Source: Closterium sp. NIES-65 (taxonomy: Eukaryota; Streptophyta; Zygnematophyceae; Desmidiales; Closteriaceae). Taken from it: a DNA stretch of 64,000 nt. The position numbers were made by a program, and so were the translations under genes. The notes under the pieces were generated by a model. The model made no database searches. It saw only the letters and a list, made by a program, of their open reading frames with translations, and had not been told where the DNA came from. This document shows positions 1-11,300 of this stretch, piece after piece. Numbering within the stretch: position 1 is the first letter of the stretch; the number at the start of each line of letters is the position of its first letter. The stretch covers positions 5,018,501-5,082,500 of the forward strand of contig CANXME010002275.1 of NCBI GenBank assembly GCA_948144175.1. The letters run 5' to 3'.

Positions 1-1718
1 TTACACGTCAGCCAGGGTCGAGCCTGTACACACTGACCACTGCTTCTCCTCCCGGTACTGAGTCTGGTAGAGTCCCTTCGTCTGGTCAGGTGTTTGCTGC
101 AGCGTCCAGGTCTGGTCCTGAGTCTGCCCCCTGTTCGTGTCGCCGTCTGTCTCACGAGACTCTCCTTTGGCACCACCGCCTTGGCCACCCCTCTCTGCTT
201 CGGCTCAGAGGCATGGCCTCCCGTCTTCTTGTGTCTGGTCTCCCCCGGTCCCTCCCTCCCCTTCCTCAGGGCCCTGGCCCTGCCTGTGTCCCCTGTGTCG
301 AGGGGCGCCAGCACGCTGCCCCTCACTCCTCCCAGTTTCCTCCGACAGAGGCTCCGTTGCAGACGCTTCACATGGACGTGTGGGGCCCTGCCCGCGTCCG
401 TGGACTCGGTCACGAGCGCTACTTCCTGTTGGTGGTTGACGACTACTCGCGTTACACCACAGTCTTCCCCTTGCGCAGCAAGGGTGATGTCACTGAGGTG
501 CTGATCGACTGGATCCGCGCAGCTCGTCTCCAGCTCAGGCAGAGCTTTGGCTCGGACTTTCCTGTGTTGCGTCTGCACTCGGACAGAGGCGGAGAGTTCT
601 CCTCTGACCTTCTCCGTGCCTTCTGTCGTGCGCGAGGCATCCGCCAGACCTTCACGCTTCCGGACTCGCCGCAGCAAAATGGGATTGCTGAGCGCCGCAT
701 TGGCATGGTCATGGACGTCGCTCGTACGTCTATGATGCATGCAGCTGCCCCCCATTTTCTGTGGCCGTTTGCGGTCAGGTACGCGGCGCATCAGATCAAC
801 CTCCACCCCAGGGTCTCCAGGCCGGAGACCTCCCCAGCCCTGCTGTAGACGGGGAAGGTTGGCGATGCGTCGGCGTTCCTGGTCTGGGGATCTCGGGCGT
901 TTGTCCGCGACTTGTCTGCGGACAAGCTGTCCTCTCGCGCTGCTCCCTGCGTCTTCCTGGGGTTCCCCCCCGACGCCCCTGGGTGGCAGTTCTACCACCC
1001 CACCTCTCGACGTGTTCTGTCCTCCCAGGACGTCACGTTTGACGAGTCGGTACCCTACTACCGCCTATTCCCCTACCGCACTCCGTCCCTCCTCCCGCCC
1101 CCGCTCTTCTTGGTACCAGGTCCCCCCCCGGTAGACCCCCTCCCCCCTCAGGGTCCTGCCCCTTCAGGTGTGTCCCACGTAGACGCGATCGAGCCTGTCG
1201 AGGTCACTGGTGACTCTGGTGCTGTTGCGGGAGCTGAGCCTGGGGGTGCTGGGACTGGAGGTGCTACGCCTGGGGGTGCTGAGCCTGGGGGTGCAGAGTC
1301 TAGAGGTGCTGAGCCTGGGGGTGCTGAGCCTAGGGGTGCTGAGCCTGGGGGTACTGAGTCTGGGGGTGCTGGGCCTGGGGGTGCTGAGCCTGGGGGTGCT
1401 GAGACTGGGGGTGCTCCGCCTGGAGGTGCTTTGCCTGAGGGTGCTGAGCCTGGAGGTTCTTCGCCTGGAGGTTCTCCGCCTGGAGGTGCTTCGTCTCGCC
1501 GAGAGCCACTCTCCCCACAGGAGCTGCGTGAGTGGTTTGCCCGGCGCTGGAGGAGTGCTGCTGGTGCTGGAGGTTCTTCGCCTGCAGAGGGTGCTGCTGT
1601 CTCGAGTCCCGGAGGTGCTCGTGCTGTGGGTGCTGGAGCTGCTGGGCCTGAGGGTTCTCCTGGAGCTAGAGCTGCTGAGGGTGTTGGCGCTGAGACTACT
1701 GCTGGCGGTCCTACTGGC

Positions 1719-1734
1719 AGTGCTCATGGTGCTG
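1719..1734. repeat. Left target-site duplication of LINE fragment
   Basis: AGTGCTCATGGTGCTG here matches 15 of 16 bases of AGTGCTCCTGGTGCTG at 2249-2264, just after the poly(A). The surrounding copia linker is itself rich in GGTGCTG, so part of the match could be chance. Removing one copy and the insert (530 bp) puts the copia linker back in one reading frame, which supports the call. Confidence 0.75.
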
Positions 1735-2220
1735 AGCATGCTCAACCCCAATCGCACAATAACCTCGTTGGGTGACTTGCTGTTCCGGGCAACTGGCACC
1801 AATTCTGCTTTCCCGGAGCTGACGCTAACGACAATCACGTTTCATCAGCTATGGCTCGAGCGGTGTGATGCTGTTTTTCGGGGCAGCAAGTTTCGGACGC
1901 AGCGGGTTCTCAGGAAGATAGAGTTCGCATTCCGGCAGCATGCCAAGCGGTACTCTCGGAAAAATGGGGTGACGTGGCGGAAGCAGAATCACCGGTGTGT
2001 TTTGGATGAGCGGGACATGCTGCAGAGGATCAAACTGGATGGCAAGGAGTGGAAGTGGACGAAAAGCTTCGCTGCAATCTGGCTTCATCGGAGGGCACGA
2101 CCCATCAGGCCCTAGATTCATCCCCTCTGGAGTGGAAACTTGTTTTTTCTATCTCCTCACGCACGGTTACGACCGTTTTGTTTTGTATATGCTTGCTCAC
2201 TGGTGTATACATACATTATC

Positions 2221-2248
<28 letters not shown>
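1735..2248 (+). mobile_element. 5'-truncated LINE (non-LTR retrotransposon) 3' end
   Basis: A 514-bp insert in copia A. Its reading frame ends at 2115 and has the look of the C-terminus of plant LINE ORF2 after the RT zinc-binding region: a HQLWLERCDAVFRG block followed by a basic, Trp-rich tail (KEWKWTKSFAAIWLHRRAR). About 105 bases of 3' UTR follow, then a pure poly(A) run at 2221-2249. Severe 5' truncation, a poly(A) tail and flanking duplications are the standard marks of target-primed reverse transcription. The RT and endonuclease are absent, so it is a dead copy. Confidence 0.88.

Positions 2249-2249
<1 letters not shown>
2221..2249 (+). repeat. Poly(A) tail of the LINE insert
   Basis: Twenty-nine consecutive A, ending exactly at the right copy of the target-site duplication. 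The uninterrupted run suggests a fairly recent insertion, since old A tails accumulate substitutions. Confidence 0.95.
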
Positions 2250-2251
<2 letters not shown>

Positions 2252-4859
2252 GCTCCTGGTGCTGCAGGGGGTTCTGGAGCTACTGGAGGTGCTGCTGGAG
2301 GTGGTGCTGGAGGTGTTGCTGGAGCGGGTGCTTCTTCTGTGGGGTACTTGTGCTGTCCCTGCTGTTTCTGGCGTCGCCACGCGGCCCCGACCGTACTTCG
2401 TTCCGCTCCTGCAGCAGGTTCTTGGTCTTACACCTTCTCCTGGTCCTCCTCCTCCTCCCTTAGAGGGTCCACAGCCTGTCCAGTCCCAGTCACAGCTACA
2501 GCCTGCCTCTCCTTTGCCTGCTCCTTCTCCCTACGCTGGTCGGACTAGAGGTCTTACTGAGCGTCGTGAGCCTGCGTCTCGTCCTGCGTCGCCTGTCCGT
2601 CCTGCACACACTAGTGGTCGCGGTTCGCGTCAGCGTCCTCCTCCTGTCCCTGGCACGCACCGGATGTCTCTACGTCCGTCCACTTCCTCTGCGTGCCCCT
2701 TTGCCTTCTCCTCCTTCTTCCTCTCTTCCAGCTCTTGCCGACCCGGAGTCGGACTCTCTTCGTGCTGCCAGTCCTACTGTCACGCGTCTCCTTGCTACTG
2801 CTGTCACTGACCCTTCTTTCGAGTCGTCTGCTGCGTCTGCCCTTGTCACTGAGCTCGTCGACTTTGCTGCGCGCTGTCGTCTAGACTACGCAGCTAGTCT
2901 TGTCGCTGAGTCTGAGTCTGCCATTCCTCCGTCCGTCGCGGGTGAGTGTGCCCTTAGCACAGACGTCCTTGAGGACAGGCAGGAGGAGTTCCAGTGTCTA
3001 GCCGCCGCTTCACCTCATCTCGCATCTGTACTGCTCGCCCCTGAGGGAGACCCGGATGCACTAGACATCCCAACTCCGCGCTCTTACGCGGAGGCAATAG
3101 AGGGTCCCTACTCCTCTCAGTGGCAGGTAGCTATGGATGCAGAGATGGCTTCCTAGAAGTCCACAGGCACCTACATTGACGCTGTTCCCCCTCTTGGGGC
3201 GAACATAGTCAGTGGCATGTGGATTTTCAGGGTGAAGCGGCCACCGGGTTCTCCGCCTGCCTTCAAGGCGCGTTACGTGGCTCGTGGCTTCAGTCAGCGG
3301 CAGGGAGTTGACTACTTTCAGACCTTCTCCCCCACCCCGAAGATGAGCACTCTTTGGGTACTGCTGCACGTTGCTGCTCACCGTGACTACGAGCTGCACT
3401 CCCTCGACTTCAGCACAGCTTTCTTGCAGGGCAGCCTGCACGAGGAGATCTGGCTGCGTCGCCCACCTGGCTTCACTGGGTCTTTCCCTCATGGTACCCA
3501 GTGGAGTCTCCGGCGTCCAGTCTACGGTCTTCGCCAAGCGCCACGTGAGTGGCACGACACACTGAGGACTACGCTGGCTGCACTTGGGTTTGCTCCTTCT
3601 ACTGCCGACCCGTCGCTGTTTCTGCGCACCGACACCTCTCTGCCGCCGTTCTACATCCTCGTGTACGTCGACGACTTGGTCTTTGCCACAGCTGACACTG
3701 CTGGACTCGCCTATGTGAAGTCCGAGCTGCAGAAGAGACACACGTGCACTGACCTGGGTGAACTGCGCAGTTACATTGGCTTGCAGATCACCTGGGACAG
3801 AGCACGCCGCACCATTACCCTGACTCAGTCACACATGGTGCAGCAGGTCCTTCAGCGCTTCGGCTTCACGTACTCCTCGCCTCAGGCCACTCCTCTGCCT
3901 ACTCGCCACTCACTCTCAGCTCTGCCTTCGGATGAGTCCGTAGAGTCGAGTGGTCCGTATGCAGAGCTTGTTGGCTGCCTCATGTACCTGATGACCTGCA
4001 CACAACCTGACCTTGCATACCCTCTTAGCATTCTCGCACGCTATGTTGCTCCTGGGAGACACCGACCAGAGCACATGGCTGCAGCGAAGAGGGTGTTGCG
4101 CTACTTGTGCAGTACATCGGGCATGGGGCTAGTGCTTGGAGGGCGCAGTCCAGTGGTCCTCACTGGGCACGCGGACGCTTTTTGGGCTGACGACCAGGCT
4201 ACGCAGCGGTCGTCACAGGGTTACACCTTCAGCCTTGGTTCCTGCTCTGTCTCGTGGCGAGCTACCCGCTCGTCTTCTGTTCTCGGCTCCAGTTGTGAGG
4301 CTGAGATCTACGCCGGGGCTATGGCTGCTCAGGAGCTTCGCTGGCTCACCTACCTGCTGACCGACCTTGGAGAGCCGCCTCGTTCTCCCCCAGTCCTGTA
4401 CGTAGACAACAAGGCCATGCTGGCCTTGTGTCGAGAGCAGCGACTGGATCATAGGACAAAGCACATTGCTCTCCGCTAATTTCTTGCTCGTGAGCTACAG
4501 CAGCGTGGACAGTTGCGACTTGCGTACGTGGCCTCTGAGGCCAACACTGCTGATGTCTTCACCAAGGCACTTGCGCCTTGTGATCATCAGCGCTGCTGCA
4601 CGCAGCTGGGTCTTGTACCTCTCTTGCCTCACTTGCTCACTTCTTGACCTTGCTTGTACTTTTACCTATATATACTCTTGCTCTTGCTTGCTTGCCTCTT
4701 GTATATCTCTATATATGATCTTGCATGTGAACTGGCCTTCTGGCCTTTGAACTTGTGCTCGGAATGTGTGGTGACTTTGTGATCCACCCTGAGCTTTGCT
4801 TTGCTTTGCTTGACTGGTCTTGTGACCCCTTGTTCTCCCCCACTTTGCCTATGGGGGTG

Positions 4860-4993
4860 TGTCAGAACATTATAGCTTATATATTTGTGTAGGCTATAGT
4901 GTGGTATCCCATAGGGGGTACAACCCAATCAGGGTTTCCTATATGTACTCACTTCATTCATAGTTGATTCATTCTCTCGTTCACTTCTTCTCA
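4860..4993 (+). repeat. 3' LTR of copia A (134 bp)
   Basis: Starts TGTCAGAACATTATAGC directly after a purine-rich tract (ATGGGGGTG, 4851-4859) that fits a polypurine primer, and ends in TCTTCTCA. Length and sequence are close to the LTRs of copia D (37226-37356, 43199-43330), so A and D belong to one subfamily. Confidence 0.9.
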
Positions 4994-5529
4994 CTTTGAC
5001 CTAACAAGTACAGCGCGATAGCAAGGACAAAAAACTGACTCACTATTGAGCAGTTGCCCGAGTCGTCACTGTAACGAACCGCAACAGCAACAGCAAAAGA
5101 GTTATTAGTTATAACCCTTCTTATTCCCTTGTACTCTTATAAAAGCTTGTATCTCTTTGTTTTAATTAATCTACTTTGCCCTCACATACCGTACCAGCGC
5201 AAGGTGGCACACAACTCTTCATTAAAACGCTTCCGCTATTACATGAGTTCTACCAGGAGTTCAGTCCTGTAAAGATCCTAAGGCATTTTGAGCCCAACAA
5301 TTATAACTTAATAATTTGTGATTGACATGGATTGATGGCCTTGAAATTAATGACAGGAAGGTGGAGAGGTAAATTGAATCATGCCAGAGGTGATCATCAA
5401 GTGCTTTCAAATCTGTCCATAATCAATTTGAAGTTTCAAAACCTGCTGCAGCAGAGCTTGATTATGGGTTCATAAACATTTTTCTGTGCATACATCCAGC
5501 TTCGTGGATAATAGCTGCATCCTCCTCTC
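4994..5529. other. Intergenic, between copia A and the GST gene
   Basis: About 535 bases, more AT-rich than its surroundings. It must include the 3' UTR of the minus-strand GST. No coding match, repeat or RNA gene is recognised. A polyadenylation signal cannot be assigned with confidence. Confidence 0.5.
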
Positions 5530-7120
5530 TCACTGCAGCGCGGAAACCTTCTTCCAGGTAGGGCGAGAGGAAATCCTCTCCCACCACGCATTCACATTCG
5601 GACGCGAGGTTATCAGATCCGAATCTCCTGACACCCACAGCAGAGCCGTGTAGGGCAGGTGCGACAGATCCGCGAGGGAGAAATTCGACCCCGCCAGGTA
5701 CTCGTTGCTGGCCAGGTGAGCTTCGTACACATCGAGAACCTTCGAGAACTGCGAAAAATAGTTGAATTACGAAAGAGCATGTGGAAAGTGGACAGAAATA
5801 GATCGCTTGAATGGCATTCTCACTGCTAAGGGCTATGTTTTTTCCGCCGATGAGAACCAAATAGAAAACAGAAATAAATTGCTTGACTATTCTTGTCACT
5901 GACCTTCGCCTTGAGCTCTTCCGCCTTAGCCAGGTCGGGCTCGCCCCCACCGAACATGGGCTTGAACACTTTCTCCGCGATCAGCGCTGAGAGGGGCGGG
6001 TTGTAGTTCTGCGCCTCCACCTCCAACCACTGGTTCACCTGCGCACGCTCCTGCACGACACGAAAACACACAGCATACGCATTCTGAGAAATGTCCACAC
6101 GCCTTACAATAGAGAATTCTATCCCTGCACTTCAACCCACTGATTCACCAGCGCACGCTCTTGCACGGCAACACTGAGAAACTATCTAAGCTGAATCAAC
6201 AGACACACGTGGAGGCAATCGACTCTCACTGTTGGTAGCAACTGGCAGGCGTGTAGGACTAGGCGATAAACGTTTCGGCAAACTAAGGTGTGGAAAAGTG
6301 TTTTGACTTGAATACCTTGAGTGTGGAGCCGAGAAGTTCAGTGCCTTGGCTGGCATTCTTCTCGGCAATGTAACGAGCGATGGCACGCGATTCTGATGAA
6401 GACCATCGGGGAAAGACATTCAGGTGAACACAATGCCGTTTTGAGCAAGATATAGCATATATGGAACAAATGTAGGAACATTTGAGCAGAAAACTCCTGT
6501 GTAAGCGAAATTAGCTGTGTTCAGAAGTGGAAAATGGATGGAGCTCAATAGGTGCTAGAAAGAATTTGAGAAAATACAAACCGTACCGAAGAGTTGAACC
6601 TCCCCGTCATCGAGAACGGGAATCACTCCAAAGGGCTGCGCAGAAAAAGGGCCAGAGAGGAAAACAGACCGATTCGAAATGAACCCACACGCTGAAAATC
6701 CGATGGTCGTGTGAATGTAACGAGCTGCATCTGATGCTGTTGTGTAGCGAAAACGGACAGATACCATGGTGATTTTGCTTGTATATGGGGATTTTCGAAA
6801 AGAGGAATGCTTGCGTCAGAGCGTGGGAGTTTGCCGCCCACCTGCTTTTTCTTGAACTCTTCCGACTTGTGCTCCCCTTTCCGGAGATCCACTGTAACCA
6901 CCTCGTAGTCCTGAGGAAAAGAAAAACAATTGGAGTTGCTTAATTTTCTACTATTACAAAACGAGGAGGCAGGAAGGCGACATCCCCAGCTGAAAAAGAA
7001 ATCTAGTTCTTCGTTCTTTATATAACCAAGTCGTACCGTAACACCCGCCTCCTCGAGAGTGGTGAGCACCCTCTTGGTGCAGGTCGACATGTTCATGCCG
7101 TAGACCTTGACTGGAGCCAT
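5530..7120 (-). CDS. GSTF: Phi-class glutathione S-transferase
   Basis: Cytosolic enzyme that conjugates reduced glutathione to electrophiles or reduces organic hydroperoxides. Six exons can be joined in phase with GT-AG introns: 7120-7037, 6910-6842, 6635-6587, 6392-6316, 6050-5904 and 5748-5530, giving 214 residues, the usual GSTF length. Residues 1-80 form the thioredoxin-like domain: MAPVKVYGMNMSTCTKRV holds the N-terminal Ser expected for phi-class catalysis, then VDLRKGEHKSEEFKKK, the cis-Pro segment PFGVIPVLDDGE and ESRAIARYIAEK, all typical of phi GSTs. The helical C-terminal domain contains LAGSNFSLADLSHLPY (N-capping box region). The ATG at 7118-7120 fits the family N-terminus. It is divergent from ETFA with about 1.2 kb between starts. 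Flowering-plant GSTF genes usually have fewer introns. Intron 4 carries a partial copy of the exon 5 edge. Confidence 0.93.
6132..6167 (-). repeat. Partial copy of GST exon 5 edge inside intron 4
   Basis: Roughly 36 bases resemble the first part of exon 5 with its splice acceptor (6020-6055), including the CGCACGCTC-TGCAC stretch on the + strand, with a few substitutions. It lies 5' of exon 5 in transcription sense, so it is a decoy acceptor plus exon start. Confidence 0.7.
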
Positions 7121-8341
7121 GATGTCAGCGGCGACAGCAGTGATCACGGCGATACTGATGGGTTCAAAACGACGCGAGAATGGAAAATTGGCTGAAGGGA
7201 GGTACACGAGTAGGATGAAGCTCGTTAGGCGCTTGATTGCGGATTAAAGCCGCCATGGCGCTGTAAATACTCGCTAGCTACGCACGCTCCAGCCGGACTG
7301 GGATTGAACACCAAGCGCCGTCGAAGCAGCCTAAGCGACAGGGATGTTTGGGCCGTAGGAGGTTCTGGAAAGTCGCTCTGGCTGCTTCGACGACGCTTCT
7401 GCCTGTTGCGCTGCTGCGAAAGTGGAGGAAGACGAACCCTTCGGGAAGGGTCGGAGCCTTCCACGGAACAACAGCATTCGCGAAACTCACGTGACGTCAG
7501 TTTTCGTTTCGAAATCTCTATTATTGTGGTAATCTCTTCGCACGTTGTTGTCAGTTCGCAGATAGCACTGCTGTCACCAGACCAACCTCTCTGGGTTATA
7601 AAGTGACGGTTCAGTACGTTGCAGAACAATCTTAGACGGTCTAGAACCACTTTGTGTAACATGAATGTCTTCGCCCAGAGATTCGATAACCAATCGGAAC
7701 TCCGAGGGGAGAGCTTCTGAGTTGTTTGCCGCTGGACCCGAAGTTGAAAGTCAAATGCGTTGCGATCGACGAAGAGCCTTTGTGCAATTCGTTACATTTC
7801 GTCAGTCGTTTCCTGCTTCGCTTCTGGGAAATGCCGAGCAGCAAACGAAACGCCACTGGCATTCGCGGCAGCCGAAAACTCGACAGCGCGACGCAGCTTC
7901 AAACCACGTGGCGCTGACTCAGCGCAAAGTGGCAGCACCACCACAGCAACACCAGTGTAATACAATACCATATCACGGAGTGCAGTGCGGTAGCTATTAG
8001 CAGCAGCGGAACTAATGCCCCAGAATCAATGTGTATTACAGCAGAAGCTAGCAGCGCGGACCAGCAGCCGTATCTCCCGCGCTAAACCAGTCCCTCCCGT
8101 CCCGTGCCCCCTTCGACGGGGTAGTCAATCCCGCTTACCAGCCTGCCGGCTATTTTGCCCTTCGCCGCAAACCATCTCCGCCCGCCAATCCACCAGTCGG
8201 TCTCCGCTTTCCGCCCTCCGCTATCTGACGCGCTCAGCTCGCCGCCTCGCCTCGTTCGCTCGCCACGCTCCGGTTTCCGGCCCCCGCTCTCCTCCCTCCG
8301 CCCTCATCCCTCCGCCCTCCGCCTTCCGCCGTCAGCGCGAG
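7121..8341. promoter_or_regulatory. Shared upstream region between divergent GST and ETFA
   Basis: About 1.2 kb separates the two start codons and should hold both promoters and 5' UTRs. The 240 bases before the ETFA start are strongly pyrimidine-rich on the + strand (repeated CTCCGCC/CCCTCCG), as in many TATA-less housekeeping promoters. A short open frame joins in phase upstream of the chosen ETFA ATG, but it has no family similarity. No TATA box can be assigned reliably. Confidence 0.5.
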
Positions 8342-11300
8342 ATGGCCACGCTTCTGCGTCGCGTCGCGGGCGATTTCAGACGGAGTAGTGGCGCGTCTGG
8401 CGCCGTGAACCGCGCTGTCGGGTCGTTCCAGAGCGGCTTTTCCGCGCATCCGCGCAGTCTCCTCGATGTTCTCGCGCTTCGATGGGTTAGTCATGCGGTA
8501 GACAGGGCCTTGGGTAAAACGATTCCGGAAGAACGCGCTAGACACGAATACAGTGTAACTTCGTTGCGCGCAGTCTCCTCGATGTCCTCGCGCTTCGATG
8601 GGTTGGTCTCACAGTAGTTGCTTTCGTGAGACCGCTTCTGCTGGAACCCGTTTTTGTGATCTCGCGACGCGATGAGATCACTTCACGTTTGTGATCCCAT
8701 TACGAACGTTCTTCAATGGGCCCTTGATGTTGTCGAGGTTTGTTTGTGCTTTTTGTGATTTTTTTTTTTTTTTTTTTTCCATTCATTTCACAAAGACTAA
8801 AAAAAATACGGGGCACACCAGGCTCAACCTCTTCAGCAATCTCCGCCGCGCCCGCCGCCATATCTCCATCCCGCCGTTCCTCACTCGTCGCGCCCATGCG
8901 CCCCTTTTCCCCGTAATCCCCCTTTTCCCGTCCTCAGCGCGCGCTGGTACTAACGAAGCACACGGGAAAGGGGGAAAAGAGGGGAGGGGGGGAGAGCTCC
9001 GCCGCGGCCCCACTATCCCCTTTTTTCGCGCCCCCCCTCCGCTCCCCCCTTCCCCCCACCCCAGGCCAGCACGCTGGTGGTGGCGGAGCACACGGGGAGG
9101 GGCGCAGGGGGCTCCGCCGCCGCCCTGAAGCCGCCCACGCTCTCCCGCCCGTCACGCCTCCCCCCATTTGTCCTCTTTCCCTGTCCCCCTGTCCCGTCCC
9201 GCTTATCCCCCTGCCCCTACTCCCCACTCCGCAGGCCAGCACGCTAGTGGTGGCGGAGCACACGGGGAGGGGCGCGGGGGGCTCCGCCGCCGCCCTAAAG
9301 CCGCCCACGCTGTCCGCAGTGGCGGCTGCACGGAAGCTTGGCGGACCCGTGGCCGTGCTGGTGGCGGGGAGTGGCGACGCGGTTGCTGACGTGGCAGCTG
9401 CTGTTGCGAAGATTGAAGGGGTGGATGAGGTGGGTAATTAATTTCAAGATATTATAGAAACATCACAATAATCGTGACTTACTTGAAACCTTGGAATCGA
9501 AAAACGTTTGTGAGTACAATTATCACTCATACACTAGGCTGCCGAAGGGAAGTAATGGCATGCCCTGCCTGTCCTCAGCGCTTCCGTTCCTTATCCCCAC
9601 CTCCTTCCCATGTCATATTTCTCAGGTGATTACAACAGAGATTCTTTTGAGTTGACTCAAAAGTCACCTCGCTTACGTTCCTTATCCCCACCTCCCTCCC
9701 ATGTCATATTTCTCAGGTGATTACAACAGAGAGCCCCGCCCTGGACCACGCCCTGCCCGAGCCCCTGGCGGCGCTACTGACAAACCTCGCCACTCAGCGG
9801 TCTTTCTCGCACGTGCTCGCCGCCTCGTCCACCTTCTCCCGGAACGTGCTGCCACGTGTCGCCGCGCTATTGGACACTGCGATGGTGTCTGATGTGGTTG
9901 AAATCGTGGATGAGAAGACTTTTGTGCGGTAATTGGGAGGGGAAGGGAGGGGTGCGGTAAGGGGAGGGTGAGGGTGGTGGTATATTTTTTAGGATCAGGG
10001 AAATGGGGGACGGGGGAGGGGGAAGAGGGGGGGAGAGGAGGGGAGAGGGCGAACGGTTTGTGCAATAGGAATTTTGACGGCGAGAGTTGGCCTTCTTCGA
10101 GGCGCCTCAAAAATTGCAATAGGAAGTTTGAGGGCGAGAGTTGGCCTTCCCTTTCGAATCCAAAGGGTGAGACGACCTTCACTCGGTGAGAGGAGAGAGG
10201 GCAGAGGGAGGTCGGGGGGTGCGGTGACGGGAGGGGAGGAAAGGGGAAATGGAGGGAGGGGTGCAGTGAGGGGAGGTGAAGGGCGATGATGTATTTTTCA
10301 GGCCTCCTGCCCCACTCCCCCTTCTCCTTTGTTCCTCCTTACACCCTTTCCCCCCCTCCGCCACACCCCAGCCCAATTTCTGCAAGGAACGCTCTTGCCA
10401 CGGTTTGCTGCTCCACGCTCACCCTTTATTCCCCATTGTCCTCTCTGCTTCTTCTTTTCTTCCCCCCTTTCCCCCCTCCACAGTCCAATCTATGCAGGGA
10501 ACGCACTTGCTACAGTACAATGCTCCACCCCCTCCTCTGCCGTCCCAAGTCTCCTCACAATCCGCGCCACCTCCTTCCCTGCCTCCTCCTCCTCTGAACC
10601 CACCACCGCCCCCAAGACCACGCCTTTCGACTTCCAAGGTACGCTCTAGACTGACACAGTGCGCTGCTCCATTCCTTCCCCCGCCACCCCAACGCTGCTC
10701 ACAGTCCGAGCCACCTCCTTCCCTGCTGCCTCCTTCTCCTTATGCTCCATGTAGACACGTTAGGCATGCTTCATGTAGACACGTTAGGCATGCTTCATGT
10801 AGACACGTTAGGCATGCTTCATGTAGACACGTTAGGCATGCTTCATGTAGAAACGTTAGGCATGCTTCATGTAGACACGTTAGGCATGCTTCATGTAGAC
10901 ACGTTAGGCATGCTTCATGTAGACACGTTAGGCATGCTCCATTTAGACACGTTAGGCATGCTCCATGTAGACACGTTAGGCATGCTCCATGTAGACACGT
11001 TAGGCATGCTCCATGTAGACACGTTAGGCATTCTCCATGTAGACTCGTTAGGCATGCTCCATGTAGACACGTTAGGCATGCTCCATGTAGACACGTTAGG
11101 CATGCTCCATGTAGACACGTTAGGCATGCTCCATGTAGACACGTTAGGCATGCTCCATGTAGACACGTTAGGCATGCTCCATGTAGACACGTTAGGCATG
11201 CTCCATGTAGACACGTTAGGCATGCTCCATGTAGACACGTTAGGCATGCTCCATGTAGACACGTTAGGCATGTTCCATTCCAGCATGCTTACTTTCCTCC

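Larger units (their letters stand above)
1..4646 (+). pseudogene. copia A Pol remnant (integrase, reverse transcriptase, RNase H)
   Basis: Cut-and-paste and reverse-transcription polyprotein of element A. The pre-integrase zinc region (LWHHRLGHPS, then CVPCVEGRQ) begins near 160, followed by the integrase core with HMDVWGP near 370-390, VVDDYSRY near 435 and LHSDRGGEFS near 575. After the linker, reverse transcriptase starts near 3217 (MWIFRVKRPPGS) and has the YVDD catalytic box near 3665. RNase H has the YVDNKAMLALC segment near 4400. Breaks compared with copia G are a TAG at 846-848 (Trp in G), the LINE insertion, frame changes near 2340 and 2690, a TAG at 3154-3156 (Trp in MASWKST) and a TAA at 4477-4479 (Tyr). 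It cannot encode a full Pol. The Gly/Glu/Pro repeat stretch at 1230-1500 is also open on the minus strand, which is a composition effect. Confidence 0.93.
1..4993 (+). mobile_element. Ty1/copia element A, 5' end outside window, decayed
   Basis: 3' part of a Ty1/copia LTR retrotransposon read left to right: GAG-pre-integrase, integrase, a long Gly/Pro/Glu-rich linker, reverse transcriptase, RNase H and a 3' LTR. It is matched almost segment for segment by the intact copia G at 49756-57239 on the other strand, which lets each break be recognised. A LINE fragment is inserted at 1735-2248. The 5' LTR, Gag and protease lie beyond the left edge, so its TSD cannot be checked. Confidence 0.95.

Noticed and set aside
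1164-1838. Long minus-strand frame rich in Ser/Thr/Arg opposite the copia A linker
   Set aside because: Shadow of the GAEPGG-type repeat, which lacks stops on both strands. The same happens in every copia copy of the window.
8691-9128. 145-codon frame upstream of ETFA exon 2
   Set aside because: Lies in intron 1 over poly(T) and decayed exon 2 copies; composition only.
10744-11279. CRISPR-like regular repeat
   Set aside because: Units are directly contiguous with no unique spacers, and the genome is eukaryotic.
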